From Angiostrongylus vasorum (lineage: Eukaryota; Nematoda; Chromadorea; Rhabditida; Metastrongylidae), in NCBI GenBank assembly GCA_018806985.1, contig JADANN010000389.1, positions 1,364,001 through 1,428,000 on the forward strand: DNA of 64,000 bases, written 5' to 3'. Below, one piece after another: positions 47,067 through 58,079 of the stretch. The position numbers and the translations under genes are program-made. Within the stretch, counting starts at the first letter, position 1, and the number at the start of each line of letters is the position of its first letter. Under the pieces are notes generated by a model that was not told the DNA's origin, made no database searches, and saw only the letters and a program-made list of their open reading frames with translations.

Positions 47067-47400
47067 CTATACACTGATGTATGTTACAGACATCAAATAT
47101 GAAAGAGCTTTCGCTGTTTGGCTATAAGGATATGTGTAGCGTTCCTGAAGTGTCACTTTTATTTTAGGTTGAAGCACATGAAATAGCGCATGTTTCATGA
47201 GGACCACGCCCTTCCGAACAAGTGTCCTTAATGATTTGTTATCTTGTAGCGAAACTTGTTCAGTGTTGAAGCACAGGTATTTCTGCACACCTTCACTTAC
47301 TATGCTCTCTATGCTGCACACTCTTTTCAGCAGCAATAATCTCTCGTCACAAAGTGAATTCGTCCAAAAGAGGTTTTTTCCAAACCATTAAGTTCTGGAA
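47067..47400 (-). repeat. Repeat E, longer copy, open frame
   Basis: A minus-strand frame of 89 codons at 47336-47067 (LLLKRVCSIESIVSEGVQKY, then RTLVRKGVVLMKHALFHVLQ) is paralogous to the fragment at 29.4 kb. An adjacent frame continues upstream to 47594. Probably part of a DNA transposon or an old gene family; the class is not recognised. Confidence 0.4.
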
Positions 47401-49300
47401 AATAGCTTTTCAAGAACCACGCCTGGAATAATATCTATGTTGAACAAGCTGTTTATGGAACACAAAAAGTGGTGTAAAAACATCTCTTCACTACTGCAGA
47501 GGTGTGTACACATTTCGGTGTACGTGGTGGGGTATGTGCTAAACCAGCCCAGTGAACAAATTCGAAAAGCGATTTTTTGTAAACTATCAGGCATAGAGAA
47601 ATGCTCTCATCGGCCAACGTTCAGGACAAATATTTTCATTGGAAACCTTGTCGATAAAGTATAAAAAATTACGGTAAGCAACCTAAAGAAAGCCACTCCA
47701 CAGTAGCTGGTACGGTAATGCAACGTAACAGTTCGCTTCCGACATCAAGACCTTGAACGCAATTTCTCATTTCGACGCCGTTCTTCATTTCAACGTTACC
47801 ATTGCAAAAATCTTGAAATACAAAAGGGACACTAAGACATGCGACATTTATTATCCCTTATCACAACTATGTAAAATATTTGGACAAAAAAAATACTGTC
47901 ATGATTGTAAAATCACCGTGTAGAATTCTTGAAGCCAACGCAGTGCAGAGAAAAGTCATCTGGCAGCTCGGGTGACTTTCCTGAAACAAAATTCATCACT
48001 TCAGTCAACCAACATCTTCAAAGGTGGTATTAGTTTCCTATTAAGTCAATAAACAGAGCAAGTAAGTACAAACATTTAGAAAACGCATTCGTTAGCATTG
48101 GCCAGAATCCTCTAGCAGATGCAGCAAGAGAACTGAGTGTAATTTGCTGGGTTGTTCGTCTCAATGCTACATGTGGCACAACGCTTGTGTTACGTCCATA
48201 CTTTAAAGGACCTTTAAAAAGCTTGTGGTTGCAAAGTAACTCAGTAAGAGTCAACTGAAGAGCCTCTGTGCGTATGCCTCCGAGCGTGACCTCACTGCTC
48301 TTCGATACAGGTGGTCTATTTCATGAAGACCTCTGCTCGTTTTCCACTAGTGAGCACTCGTTAAAGTTCATCGTATTTAATTTTTTTTGCATCTAACTTA
48401 ATTGGCACATACGAGATCTCCGTTAGAAGCGGTCCAATAATGTTTAAATAACCTGTTCTGCTTAAGTGCAAGTGGAAATTAGCAATAAATAAATGTAAGA
48501 AACGACAATTCGTTTACTGTATGAGTAACCCCCGTAGCCTTCTATACCAGTTCTGAGACAAACCAAACGTACTGTCAGGTCATAAATGGACTTTTTCTGT
48601 TTGGGTGTACACTGTTCTTGCCCTAGATCGCACACTAAGTCAACATCCATCTTAGTGTAGGAATTTCGCTACACTCCAGTATTGATCCTTCTTCTTCTTA
48701 TACATAGCTTTTAAATCAAATGGACTTATTGGCACTGCATAATTATTTGATATTTTCTACTTTACCCGTTCTTTCTTATGCATTTAACCACGTTTTAAAT
48801 GAGCATAGAGATGTAGCATGGAATAGGAGTTTGGAAGCAATTTAAAAAAGTCATTATGACGAAAAGACACAAGCAGTTAGTTGAGTGAGTCTGTACGGAA
48901 ACAAACATATGGAGCAATATTGTTCGGTATTACGTCAATTAGATGAAGAGATCCTTGTCCTTCGTTAAGGAACAACTTTGTCACTAAATGGCGGAGGCGT
49001 AAGTTTGTCGTACACCCATCTTCTACTCATTATGCTGTACTACACAAGATCCTACCATCTAGTTTGACCATTCCCGCCATCAACCTTCGCATTAGAAGAA
49101 GATCAGTATTATCAGCTGCTTCTAACCAATTGATGAAAGAGATACGTTCATTCCATAATCGGTGGGAGAAGCTATAAGTCCTTCTACAAATCTATTGCCT
49201 CAAGCTTCAATGACAGAATAGAAAAGGCCAACAACAGCGATTACGGAATAGGAAAGTCTGGAGTAAGACATAAAAAATGGAATGAAAACTTTTTTACAGA
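47401..49300. other. Unassigned AT-rich region
   Basis: A minus-strand frame at 48254-48030 (QQITLSSLAASARGFWPMLT) looks weakly protein-like but lacks splice support. Nothing else is recognised. Confidence 0.25.
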
Positions 49301-49309
49301 ACTCATATG

Positions 49310-49510
49310 AACCACACATCTATGGGGTTTCATTCCTCTACGTTTAAGAAAACAAAAAACTGGACATGGGTGTCTTCTAACGGTATGGCTCATTCGGAAA
49401 TCGACCACGCTAACACAAATAGAAGATGGTACCTCTTTGCATTCTGCTAGTACCATCATTCTGACCTGGATCTGCTTGTCATCTTCTGAATGCCTTGGAA
49501 GATCCGATTT
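49310..49510 (+). pseudogene. Endonuclease fragment of an RTE-like element
   Basis: The plus frame reads KNWTWVSSNGMAHSEIDHAN then NRRWYLF and, after a stop, SDLDLL. This parallels ESPNGEYHNEIDHIIVNRRF and SDHRLL of copy B, so it is the C-terminal part of an apurinic-type endonuclease from a different RTE lineage. Confidence 0.6.
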
Positions 49511-49519
49511 ACTATTGGG

Positions 49520-50040
49520 AAAGAACTATTATGATCGTCCAAGAAGAAGAATACGTTCTAACAGTGAGTTTCTCGTCGCGTTTCATTCAGAATGAAATCC
49601 TTTCCTCATATCACTAAAAGATCAGGAAAGACACTACCGAAGTCTAGAAACTTCGTCGAGGGACTTAAAGGTTATGTCTAACACATCTCAGTTCCGCAAA
49701 TTAGAAGTTTAGACTATATCTCTTAAGCCACTACGTAGTTACAAGAGAACAAAAGAAAACTGAGACTTAATCCGCTAATTGCTCCACATTTAAAATGGTT
49801 TACGACAAATGCCAGTTGTAGAAGATTCATACAGGGGGGATAAAACAAGGTACAAGTAGAAAAAAAATGCAGGAAGCATTTCGAAACAGAACTACTATGT
49901 AGAAATGCTATCAGAATATTCAACTGCTAAATTCAACTGCTAACGAAGACGCCATGAACCAAACTTTTTCTTCGACAATTTCCTTTCTGAACCAAAGTAT
50001 CCTCCGGAGACAACTCACCCGGATTCATCCCTCTAAGATT
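49520..50040. other. Unassigned
   Basis: No exon or repeat recognised; may continue the RTE-like remnant. Confidence 0.25.
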
Positions 50041-50046
50041 CGAGTT

Positions 50047-50328
50047 GGGGGCGTGTGGCGCAGTGGTTGGAGGCGTCACTACGACACACACTTAGAATCG
50101 ATCTCCGCGGCCATGGCTCACCAAGCCTTGCATCCCTCCGGGGTCGCCAAATTGTTACCAAACTTGTCTGGGAGGATAGCACTGGCTCGATACATCGGTA
50201 GGCCACTGACTGCGAGTCATGGTAAAGCACAGATATGCATTCAATCACCTCCAACGATACTTAATGAAGTCGAATGCATGGCACATCCTGCAGGGATTGA
50301 TCAACGCCGAGAGTTCTTTATCCTTTAT
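50047..50328 (+). mobile_element. SINE-A copy, near full length
   Basis: gcgtgtggcgcagtggttgg head, cttagaatcgatctccgc B-box region, family body with a small tandem (ccactgactgcgagtcatgg), tail cgagagttctttatcctt. Confidence 0.85.
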
Positions 50329-50329
50329 G

Positions 50330-51715
50330 ATTCGAGTTGCGATCGAAAGCATAGAGAAACAAACTACCGCAGACTCCGTACGATCCATTAGCATGGGCGA
50401 CCGCATGTAGTGGAAATTTAAGAACGCCCTGTTGCTAACATGACATTCAAGGGAAAACCACGCCTACGCAGCATTAAATCTGCCATGGAGAACAGAATGA
50501 CAGAAGGAGTAAACGCGCATTCAACTCACAGCGTTTATGAGCGAATGGCAGTTTGGATTGCAATTAAGTTGTTCAACAGAACTGCCAGATAAAATACCAG
50601 CGACTACCTGCAATTTTTCGCAGCTTGCGAAGAGCACTGAGCTCATCAATGCGTACTGTCTGAGGCGTACTTAGAGAAGAGACATCACACTATTCGCATA
50701 GTCAGAAGCAGATTTCTTTGTCATTTTGTTCGTACAATAAGCAAAGAATCGTCGCGGATCCACACATATTTTTTTTTGCAATCGTACAGCAGAAACATGC
50801 ACTCATCTCCTATTCGCCAACAAGTCTGAGTTTTTCTATCAGTGCATTTCGTCCTAGTGGTTGGTTTTCATAAGTTGTGATGAGTGGCAAGTGGCTTGGA
50901 CTATGCTAGGCACGACATCTGCGCTATGGAAGCTACTGATCTTACACAAGATATGATGCTAAGACGTTTTTGGCGCAATGAAACCACAAAGAAATCGCAC
51001 TGGAATCAACCAGTTGCACTTTCATGAAAATTTTGAACATATGAGCCATCACGAAGTGTTAGTGAGCTTTTCGCTAAATTAGACATGAGGAATGCTAGTT
51101 TGAGAAACTGAATTCGGACTGAAAGCTAAGAACTCACCCTAAGAACACGAACCAATACCATATGTTAAAAAAGAAGAAGCAAGTTGGAAATATCACTGAC
51201 GATGCCTGAAAGAGTTGGTCGATTCGATTCATAGTAGAATTAGTTACTCGAGAAGGAGAAGTAAGAAAGAGTATTGATTCGGAGACTTAAGAGGAATATT
51301 ATATTAAAATACAATGATTCCGCACCCTATCCAGTTTCATTGCGGTCCATTCACGACATTTCGTACACAGCCACGAACAGTGGCATCTGAAAATGGAAAA
51401 AAAACAGAGTAACTGTCAGTATCAGGGGAAGGTGTCCCCACTAAAAAACGTTGAGTAGCATTTTTTTTTAGTCGCATTCATTCAGAAGTGACGAAAGAAA
51501 GCAACAGCTAAACTTCAACAGTAAATGAAGGGCGGAGAATTGAGAGAAGTGCTGATGTACTATGAGAAAATCATAAAATCTGCTAAGAAGCACTTGAGAA
51601 TTTTTGACCACAGTACGACGCCATGTGGGACCTTTCATATTTCCACAGTGTGAACCACAAATCCTTTTTTAACGGTTAGATCATAACTTCCGAATTTCAT
51701 TATATTCAATTGTTC
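50330..51715. other. Unassigned AT-rich region
   Basis: No supported exon; a possible region of missing 3' exons of the channel gene, which reads on the minus strand from 61.5 to 54.1 kb. Confidence 0.25.
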
Positions 51716-51719
51716 CTAA

Positions 51720-52007
51720 AAGGATAAAAAAAGGACGAAGCTTTCCACGTTGATCAATCCTTGAGGGATGCGCCATGCATTCGACTTCATTAAGCATCGT
51801 TTGCAGATGATTAAATGCATATTTAGCTTTTACTGACTCGCAGTAGCTTGCCGATGTATCGAGCCAAGGCTGCTATCCTCCCAGGCAAGTCTGGTACCAA
51901 TTTGTCGACCCCGGAGGGATGGAGGGCTTGGCGGGCCATGGAAGCGGGGATCGATTCCACGTGTCTGTCGCACGGCGCCTCCGACCACTGCGCCACACGC
52001 TCCCGCT
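51720..52007 (-). mobile_element. SINE-A copy, near full length
   Basis: The complement runs from aaaggacgaagctttccacg to ccactgcgccacacgctccc; central blocks match the family. Confidence 0.85.
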
Positions 52008-52009
52008 AT

Positions 52010-52764
52010 TTTTACAAGGAACAAACATTTTTTCAATAAAGCATCTTTACATGCGTTCCTCCACTATGAAATTAAAGAATGCGACGCGTTTTTAATCTGC
52101 TAAGACCAACTCGAGCTTTACTTGAGAAGCGAATACATCAAGACGTGCTTCGTTCAACCACGTAAAAGCCTTCGAAATGCGTTTAATTTGAATGTTTCCA
52201 AACGAAGCCGAACTAGGCATTTTGACGAAGACGAAGTTTTTTAGCTCAATTTAGTTGTCATATAAATAAGGTCCAAACGTGGTCTGTTAAAACATCAGGC
52301 GATAGGAGTACTTTGATTTTTAAAGCTGTACACTACTGGAAAACTGAAGCTTCACGAAGGCAATAGGTTAGTACAAAGCAGTCGGTGCAATCAGTACATG
52401 TAAAGAGAAGCAATAGAGATGTGCTATGGTCGTAGTAAGAAAGCCGTCCCTACATGCTGCCTGCATGCGGGTGGAGGTAGATCTTTTCCAACTAAAGGTT
52501 CTATAAGCTGGATGTGTTCACATTATGTCGTCTGAAGTGAATGGATGCCATGGCGAGGTGTGAAGAAGCGAATGAAAGAAATATGACACAACACATTTCC
52601 CATTCAGTTGGTATTCTTTACGGGTGGGACGTATCCCACACATAGCATAGCGGGGAGTAAAAACGAGTAAATTTGAAAAGATAGTCGGTGTCTTTCTACA
52701 CGCTGAAAAAAAGTCGGTTTGAAGAAGCGAATGTAAGAACTGTGCTGCAAATGCAAATGCATGA
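52010..52764. other. Unassigned
   Basis: No exon or repeat recognised. Confidence 0.25.
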
Positions 52765-53010
52765 GAATATAAAGCGTTTGGTGCCCACCAATTTTTCGGG
52801 ATGCGTCATGGATTCGATTTTATCAGGAATCGTCGAAGTGATTGAATGCACATTTCCCTGTGAAATGACTTCCGCGAACGTAAAAAATATGTCCGCCGAG
52901 TGTTCATACCCTCCCAGACAGCTGTCGACCTTGGAAGGATAACAGGGTTGATCAGACAGGGGCAAGGGATCGAATCAGTGACTGGATGTGAATTAGAGAA
53001 CACCTCTAAC
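52765..53010 (-). mobile_element. SINE-A relative, strongly diverged
   Basis: The complement keeps cgggatgcgtcatggattcg, cgtcgaagtgattgaatgca and ccctcccagacagctgtcga; the tRNA-like head is nearly lost. Confidence 0.5.
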
Positions 53011-53099
53011 AAATGACCTACATATATCCTCTGGCTCAAGAACACAGTAAAGAGTCTCTTAGGCAGAATTACCATTTTTTTAATACCACTCTTAAACTA

Positions 53100-53398
53100 C
53101 CAAACCAAAACTTTAAGTAAAGCAAAATAAGTAAACTACCGAACCATTACTATTGTTATCACCATCAACCATTACTATTAATAACATTATTACTGTCATT
53201 ATTATTGCTTGTAAAATTGATGTAAGAAGGCGAGAAAAATAAAAAAGACAGGACTGTCCACAAGCATAGAAGTAATAATTGATAATAACAAAAATTAGTA
53301 ATAATAATGCTAGTAACGATCAGAAATAATTATGATAGTAGATCTTAAATAGCAAACAATTGATAATAACAGAAATAAGACATAGCAATAATTAATAC
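53100..53398. repeat. Low-complexity AAT/ATT-rich tract
   Basis: Imperfect ataataat-type repeats dominate; no coding potential. Confidence 0.8.
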
Positions 53399-53399
53399 T

Positions 53400-53690
53400 A
53401 CTACCTCCAAACAGTTACCGCCTCATCGTGGCTGGGAAGTGTCTCTGCGTGTAGGGCTTCGATGTATAGCGGGGAGATTGATCCCCCCAGCACGGTTTTC
53501 CAAGTTGAGAACGAGCCCGGAGTTTTTTCTATTAGGAAGCCCAACTAGGAGTAAACCAATACCGTCCTGGCATCAATTAGTCGCATGGTAGCAAATGTCC
53601 CTCTAATCCACAAGGGCGACGACTGCCTCTGGTGGTGACGGCCTGGGGCAGAGTTTGCGTTGACCAACCTCGAGACTCCATTCGATTTTT
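53400..53690 (+). repeat. Repeat C, 3'-truncated
   Basis: From accgcctcatcgtggctggg to gctggggcaga-like block and cctcgagactcc; the 3' end is replaced by a hammerhead-like arm at 53690. Confidence 0.7.
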
Positions 53691-53865
53691 CGAGGTGCTC
53701 AACTGAGGAAGATCCGGTTCGATGCGAGACGAAGAGGCCACATCGAGAAGAGGAACAACTATGGACGATCGACAAGGATCGTCGGTTCTGATGGAAACGA
53801 AGACCTCGAAACGTTAGCCGAATAAACATCTCATATCAATCTCGTGTAAGCTCAACAATATAAAC
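53690..53865 (+). mobile_element. Single arm of a foldback-3-type element with hammerhead-like motif
   Basis: gaacaactatggacgatcga and the motif TTCTGATGG...CTCGAAACGTTAGCC (53786-53819) match the right arm of foldback 3 at 57.0 kb. The core carries a CTGATG but the stem is degenerate. No inverted partner was seen nearby. Confidence 0.55.
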
Positions 53866-54069
53866 AAATGTTGATTAGTATAGTGCCGAGGTTAAATGAC
53901 GGTCGGCTTCAAAATAGTGACAGAGATTAGTAGCAATAGATGACAGCGACAAGTAACAACAAGAATAATAGTATCAATGATATGATAATAATAGTGGTCA
54001 AAATAATAATGGAGGATCGGTGGAAAAGTGCTGGTAGAACGACGAAAATAGCAAGAAACAACGACACAC

Positions 54070-57000
54070 TTGATGGAGGCGTGATGGCCGTTCCTTGACA
54101 GGTAGCCGACGACGGCGAGTTCGATGAGCGAGGCGAAGATGAACGCCATCGAGCTGAGGATCCAGACGTCGATCGCTGAACAACATCGGCGTTGGCCATA
54201 CTCATCAACAACCCAATGTTCATAAAAAGTTAAACGTCCCTTCACTACCACATTTACTTGCTCATATACTGGTTCCTGCCCCTGTTGTATGAAATGGTCA
54301 TCTACTCGATGAGCATCTGGACCTCCTCACGTGCTGTTCAACATGTGTCGACGAAGAAGCTGTGATTCTCTCAGACTTGCAATTAGCACCTGGATTCAAC
54401 GAACCTTTTACATCACTGGTTTTTGGCAAGTTGTTGACGACCGAACCGAATTGAAACCTGAACAGTAAGTATAGGCATAGTATAATAAATCACAATTTTA
54501 CAGAGGAAATAGCAAGTGATAAGTAAAAGAAGAGTGCAAAAAGAGAAAAAAAAACCTTATAAGAAAAAAAGAGGAAAACTTTGATACGTAGACTACGTTT
54601 CTACTCCTTCTTAATAGATCTCTTCTACCGATTATAACTCAAAACAAAAAAAATTGGAAGATGTTGTCGATGACGTTACTTCTCCTGAAAACTACAGTAC
54701 ATCTACAAGATCATACTTGATATAATTTTCGTTTCATTGAATAACTTCATATTTTATTTCTTACTGGAATATATTGATAACACCTTAAGTGTTACCATGT
54801 TAGGGCCCCTGCAGTTGCTGTATCCGTTTGATTCCTAGACTTCGGCCGTGCTCACCATGAGTTCATATGAATTCGTGCTGGCCCATTGCCCTCTAACAAG
54901 TGACCTTGCCCATTTTATTGCATTTCTCAGTTTGACTGTCAGTTCAGCTACTACTAGAGATTTTCGCCTTCTTCATAAAAGACGTTGAGTGCTTGACAAA
55001 TTAATTCTTCTGGAATAGTCTTGCTACAGCGTTCTCAGTTCATCACATCCAAGTGCTCTCCTTTTTGAATCGAAGCTATTGCAGGAGATGCCTGGTGCGA
55101 ATTTGCAGACCCTGTAATGGAGGGACGGAGAGAATGCTTGGTTAGGCAAGGATACGTCTTCGATTCAACAATTGCATGCCTATTCCTGGGCACAACCACT
55201 GCATTGCACGAGCTTAAAATAGAAGCGTTTTGGTCTAATCTATTTGAAACGTCGTTATTTCAGGAATCAACAGACGTGAAGTGTAATAAGCAAGGATCCA
55301 CTCTGACGTACAAGCTCGCTTCTACCAATGCAACAAGAATTTGCACATTTTTGGGTCATTCTTATTGGTTCATTATCTCGCTTATGCAGCAACGGGTTAA
55401 ACATGTGTTTACTTACTGGGTGAATCTACTAATACAATTGTTATAATCACTAGTGATTATAGAAGAAGTCAAAAAAAAGAAGGAAAGACGAATGAAATCC
55501 TCTTCTTAAAAAACTAGTGAAAATCACGATAAAGATTCAATAACGGAGCCTTACGCAAGTACCTTGGTCATCTGCCCCAGATTCCATTCAATCAAAAAAC
55601 AAGCCAAAACCACTAAGCGAGACGATAAGTGTTGTGAGTTATATTTTATGTTTCTCTGTAGTGGTCTTTACCGTTGTACGAAAGCAAGGTACGAGAAGAA
55701 CATACGTTAGTGCCAGCAACGAGTTCACGCCGACGGTTGTTCGGGAAGGAATTTGTTCGGCACCGAGGTAGAACGATACCTTTAATACAGGAAAAGCAAA
55801 GCGGCTATTTTTCAGAGCTATTGAAGATTTTTACAAATACAAAATAAGTCTTCTCACCCAAGAGATGAACACGGAAATATAGGCGGGGACATAGACCTGA
55901 AAAAAAAAGTTTTTTCGATAAACCAATGAGAAGTTCTTCGGATCGGGCCGAGAAGAAAGTAACCCGAAGATGGAAAACAAAAGCACACCTGTAAAATATA
56001 GAAACCGTATAATCGTTGAAAAGTGAAGGTGGCGATCAACTCGTTGAAGATGCCTGGTGGATAAAGCTAAAATAGGACTTCAATGCTAAAGTGAAGACAG
56101 TCTAATATCTAGAAAATTATCTTGGTACCAATATAAGTCCCAAATATCCAGATTTTTGGTAACTGGCAAAAAATGGTTGGTAACTGAGAAAGGTAGCAAA
56201 AGATTTTAATAAATATGGAGATTCCTATGTTAGATATTTCGATGATTCGAGTGTTGGGAAGAGTAAAACAGCGGGTTGACGATAGTGGAGACGGAGCACA
56301 GGAAGTGAAGCAACACTGACCCCGCAACAAAGTCTTTTTTACTCCCGTTCTAGGTCGACGAAATCATCGATCTTTCCAGTGTAAGTCAAATGCTAACAAT
56401 GTCCTCCGCAAGGGATAAAACTTAGATACTTAGATTTGTTAGTCAGCCAACCAACAAGTCATACCAAAGCCAACTTACAACGACGTGGTGGAGCACATCA
56501 TCGTCATAGTGATAAATTCATTAACTCTATCTTTAAAAAACTATTTGTTTGAAAGCATGGATAGATTATACCCACATAGATTAAGAATGCCGACAAAAAC
56601 ACTTTCAATGATATCAGCGTTCCTCACTTCTCAGAAAAAGAAAGAAAGAGAACGTGAATGGAAATGACTTTGGACTTCACAATTGCAATAATCTTTGACA
56701 TCTTAAAGATCGACTTTCACTAATCTTGGTAACATCAACCAATTAATTTCTATGTGCTTGCACTAGCACGAGATTGGTATAAAGCTTTTATCCGGCCAAT
56801 GTCTCGGCGTCTTCACCTTCTTCAGAGCCGAATTGATCGGAGTTGATTGTCCACAATTCTTATTTATTCTTATATGGGTCCTCGTGATCGCATCGAGTTG
56901 AATCCAGTGCAGCACCGCTGGAATAGGGAACTTCACTCAGCGGTGCCTTTTTACACAGTATTGTAGAGGAAGATGCAGGTGTGAATCGACCAACATCCGT

Positions 57001-58044
57001 CATCGGAAGAAGGGAGAACTATGGACAATCGACTCGAAGTGATCCCGTTCTGAAAGAGGCAAAGACGCCGAAACGTTAGCCAAAGAAAAGTTTTAAGCAA
57101 CCTCGTGTTAGCTCATACTGAATCATTATCCTTACTGTTGATAGTGGGTGTCTCAGATATAGAATGATAGTTCGAATGTTTGGTGCGAACACCACTTCGT
57201 GGCAATATTGGTGCTTCGTAGCATCATCAGTAGTGGAGTGAAGATGTGGCCCATCTGGAGAGCAAAGCACAGTGATCAGACAAAATGTTAATCACCCGCA
57301 ATTCGCTACTTGCTGAGAAATCGACGAGCACGTAGTCGGGTAACGTGATGTTGCCTTTCAAGATGGTTATTGGTGGCACGGTGTCGATCCATTCCATCTC
57401 TACCTTAAAGGCTATCAATAAATGCAAACAGTAATATCGATAGTTATAGAAGGGGAAGGAGCGTTTCTTCTAAAAATAATAAGTGAATGCAAAGTTATCG
57501 AAATGAACGTAATCAGGAATCCGACCACGAAATTTTCAAATGAGCTGACTATTTCTGCAATCACCTAAAGCTTTTGATGACATGAAAATTCTCAACAAAA
57601 ACTCCTATCATGTATCAGATGTTTCCTAAAGGGTTGTACCTGCTCGTGATTGTGCGTGAAACTCTCGTAGAACAACATACATCTCTGCTGGTCGATCGGA
57701 AACGTTCTGCAAAAAGGAAGTGCGTTTTGTAAAAGTCGTTACAGTTCAACCTCACAATGCTTCACTCGATCACGACTTTCAAGTTGACCCATGTAAAGGT
57801 TTGTTCACATTTTTTAAAAAACTTTAAAGAAGAGTAACTAGATTTATTTAATATTACACAAAACCATTGAGATCAGAACATCTTTGGTTTCTTCATTTTA
57901 AATAAATGATAAGAAATTGGGAGTTTTCTATTCACCAGAATCGTAAAGCTCATGTCAAGCAGAGAAATTTTTTGGGAGTTTACTGACTATAAGTAACTAT
58001 TTGCACTAGTTGGCGCAGATAGCGCAAATAGCAGATATCTATTA

Positions 58045-58079
<35 letters not shown>

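Noticed and set aside
53545..53829. 94-codon minus frame
   Set aside because: Falls across a repeat C copy and a hammerhead-like arm; no splice support.
55117..55446. 109-codon plus-strand frame with a C-terminus resembling the frame at 59660 (LASTN / LVSTN)
   Set aside because: It lies inside a channel intron, and the other frame is antisense artefact; the resemblance covers too few residues.
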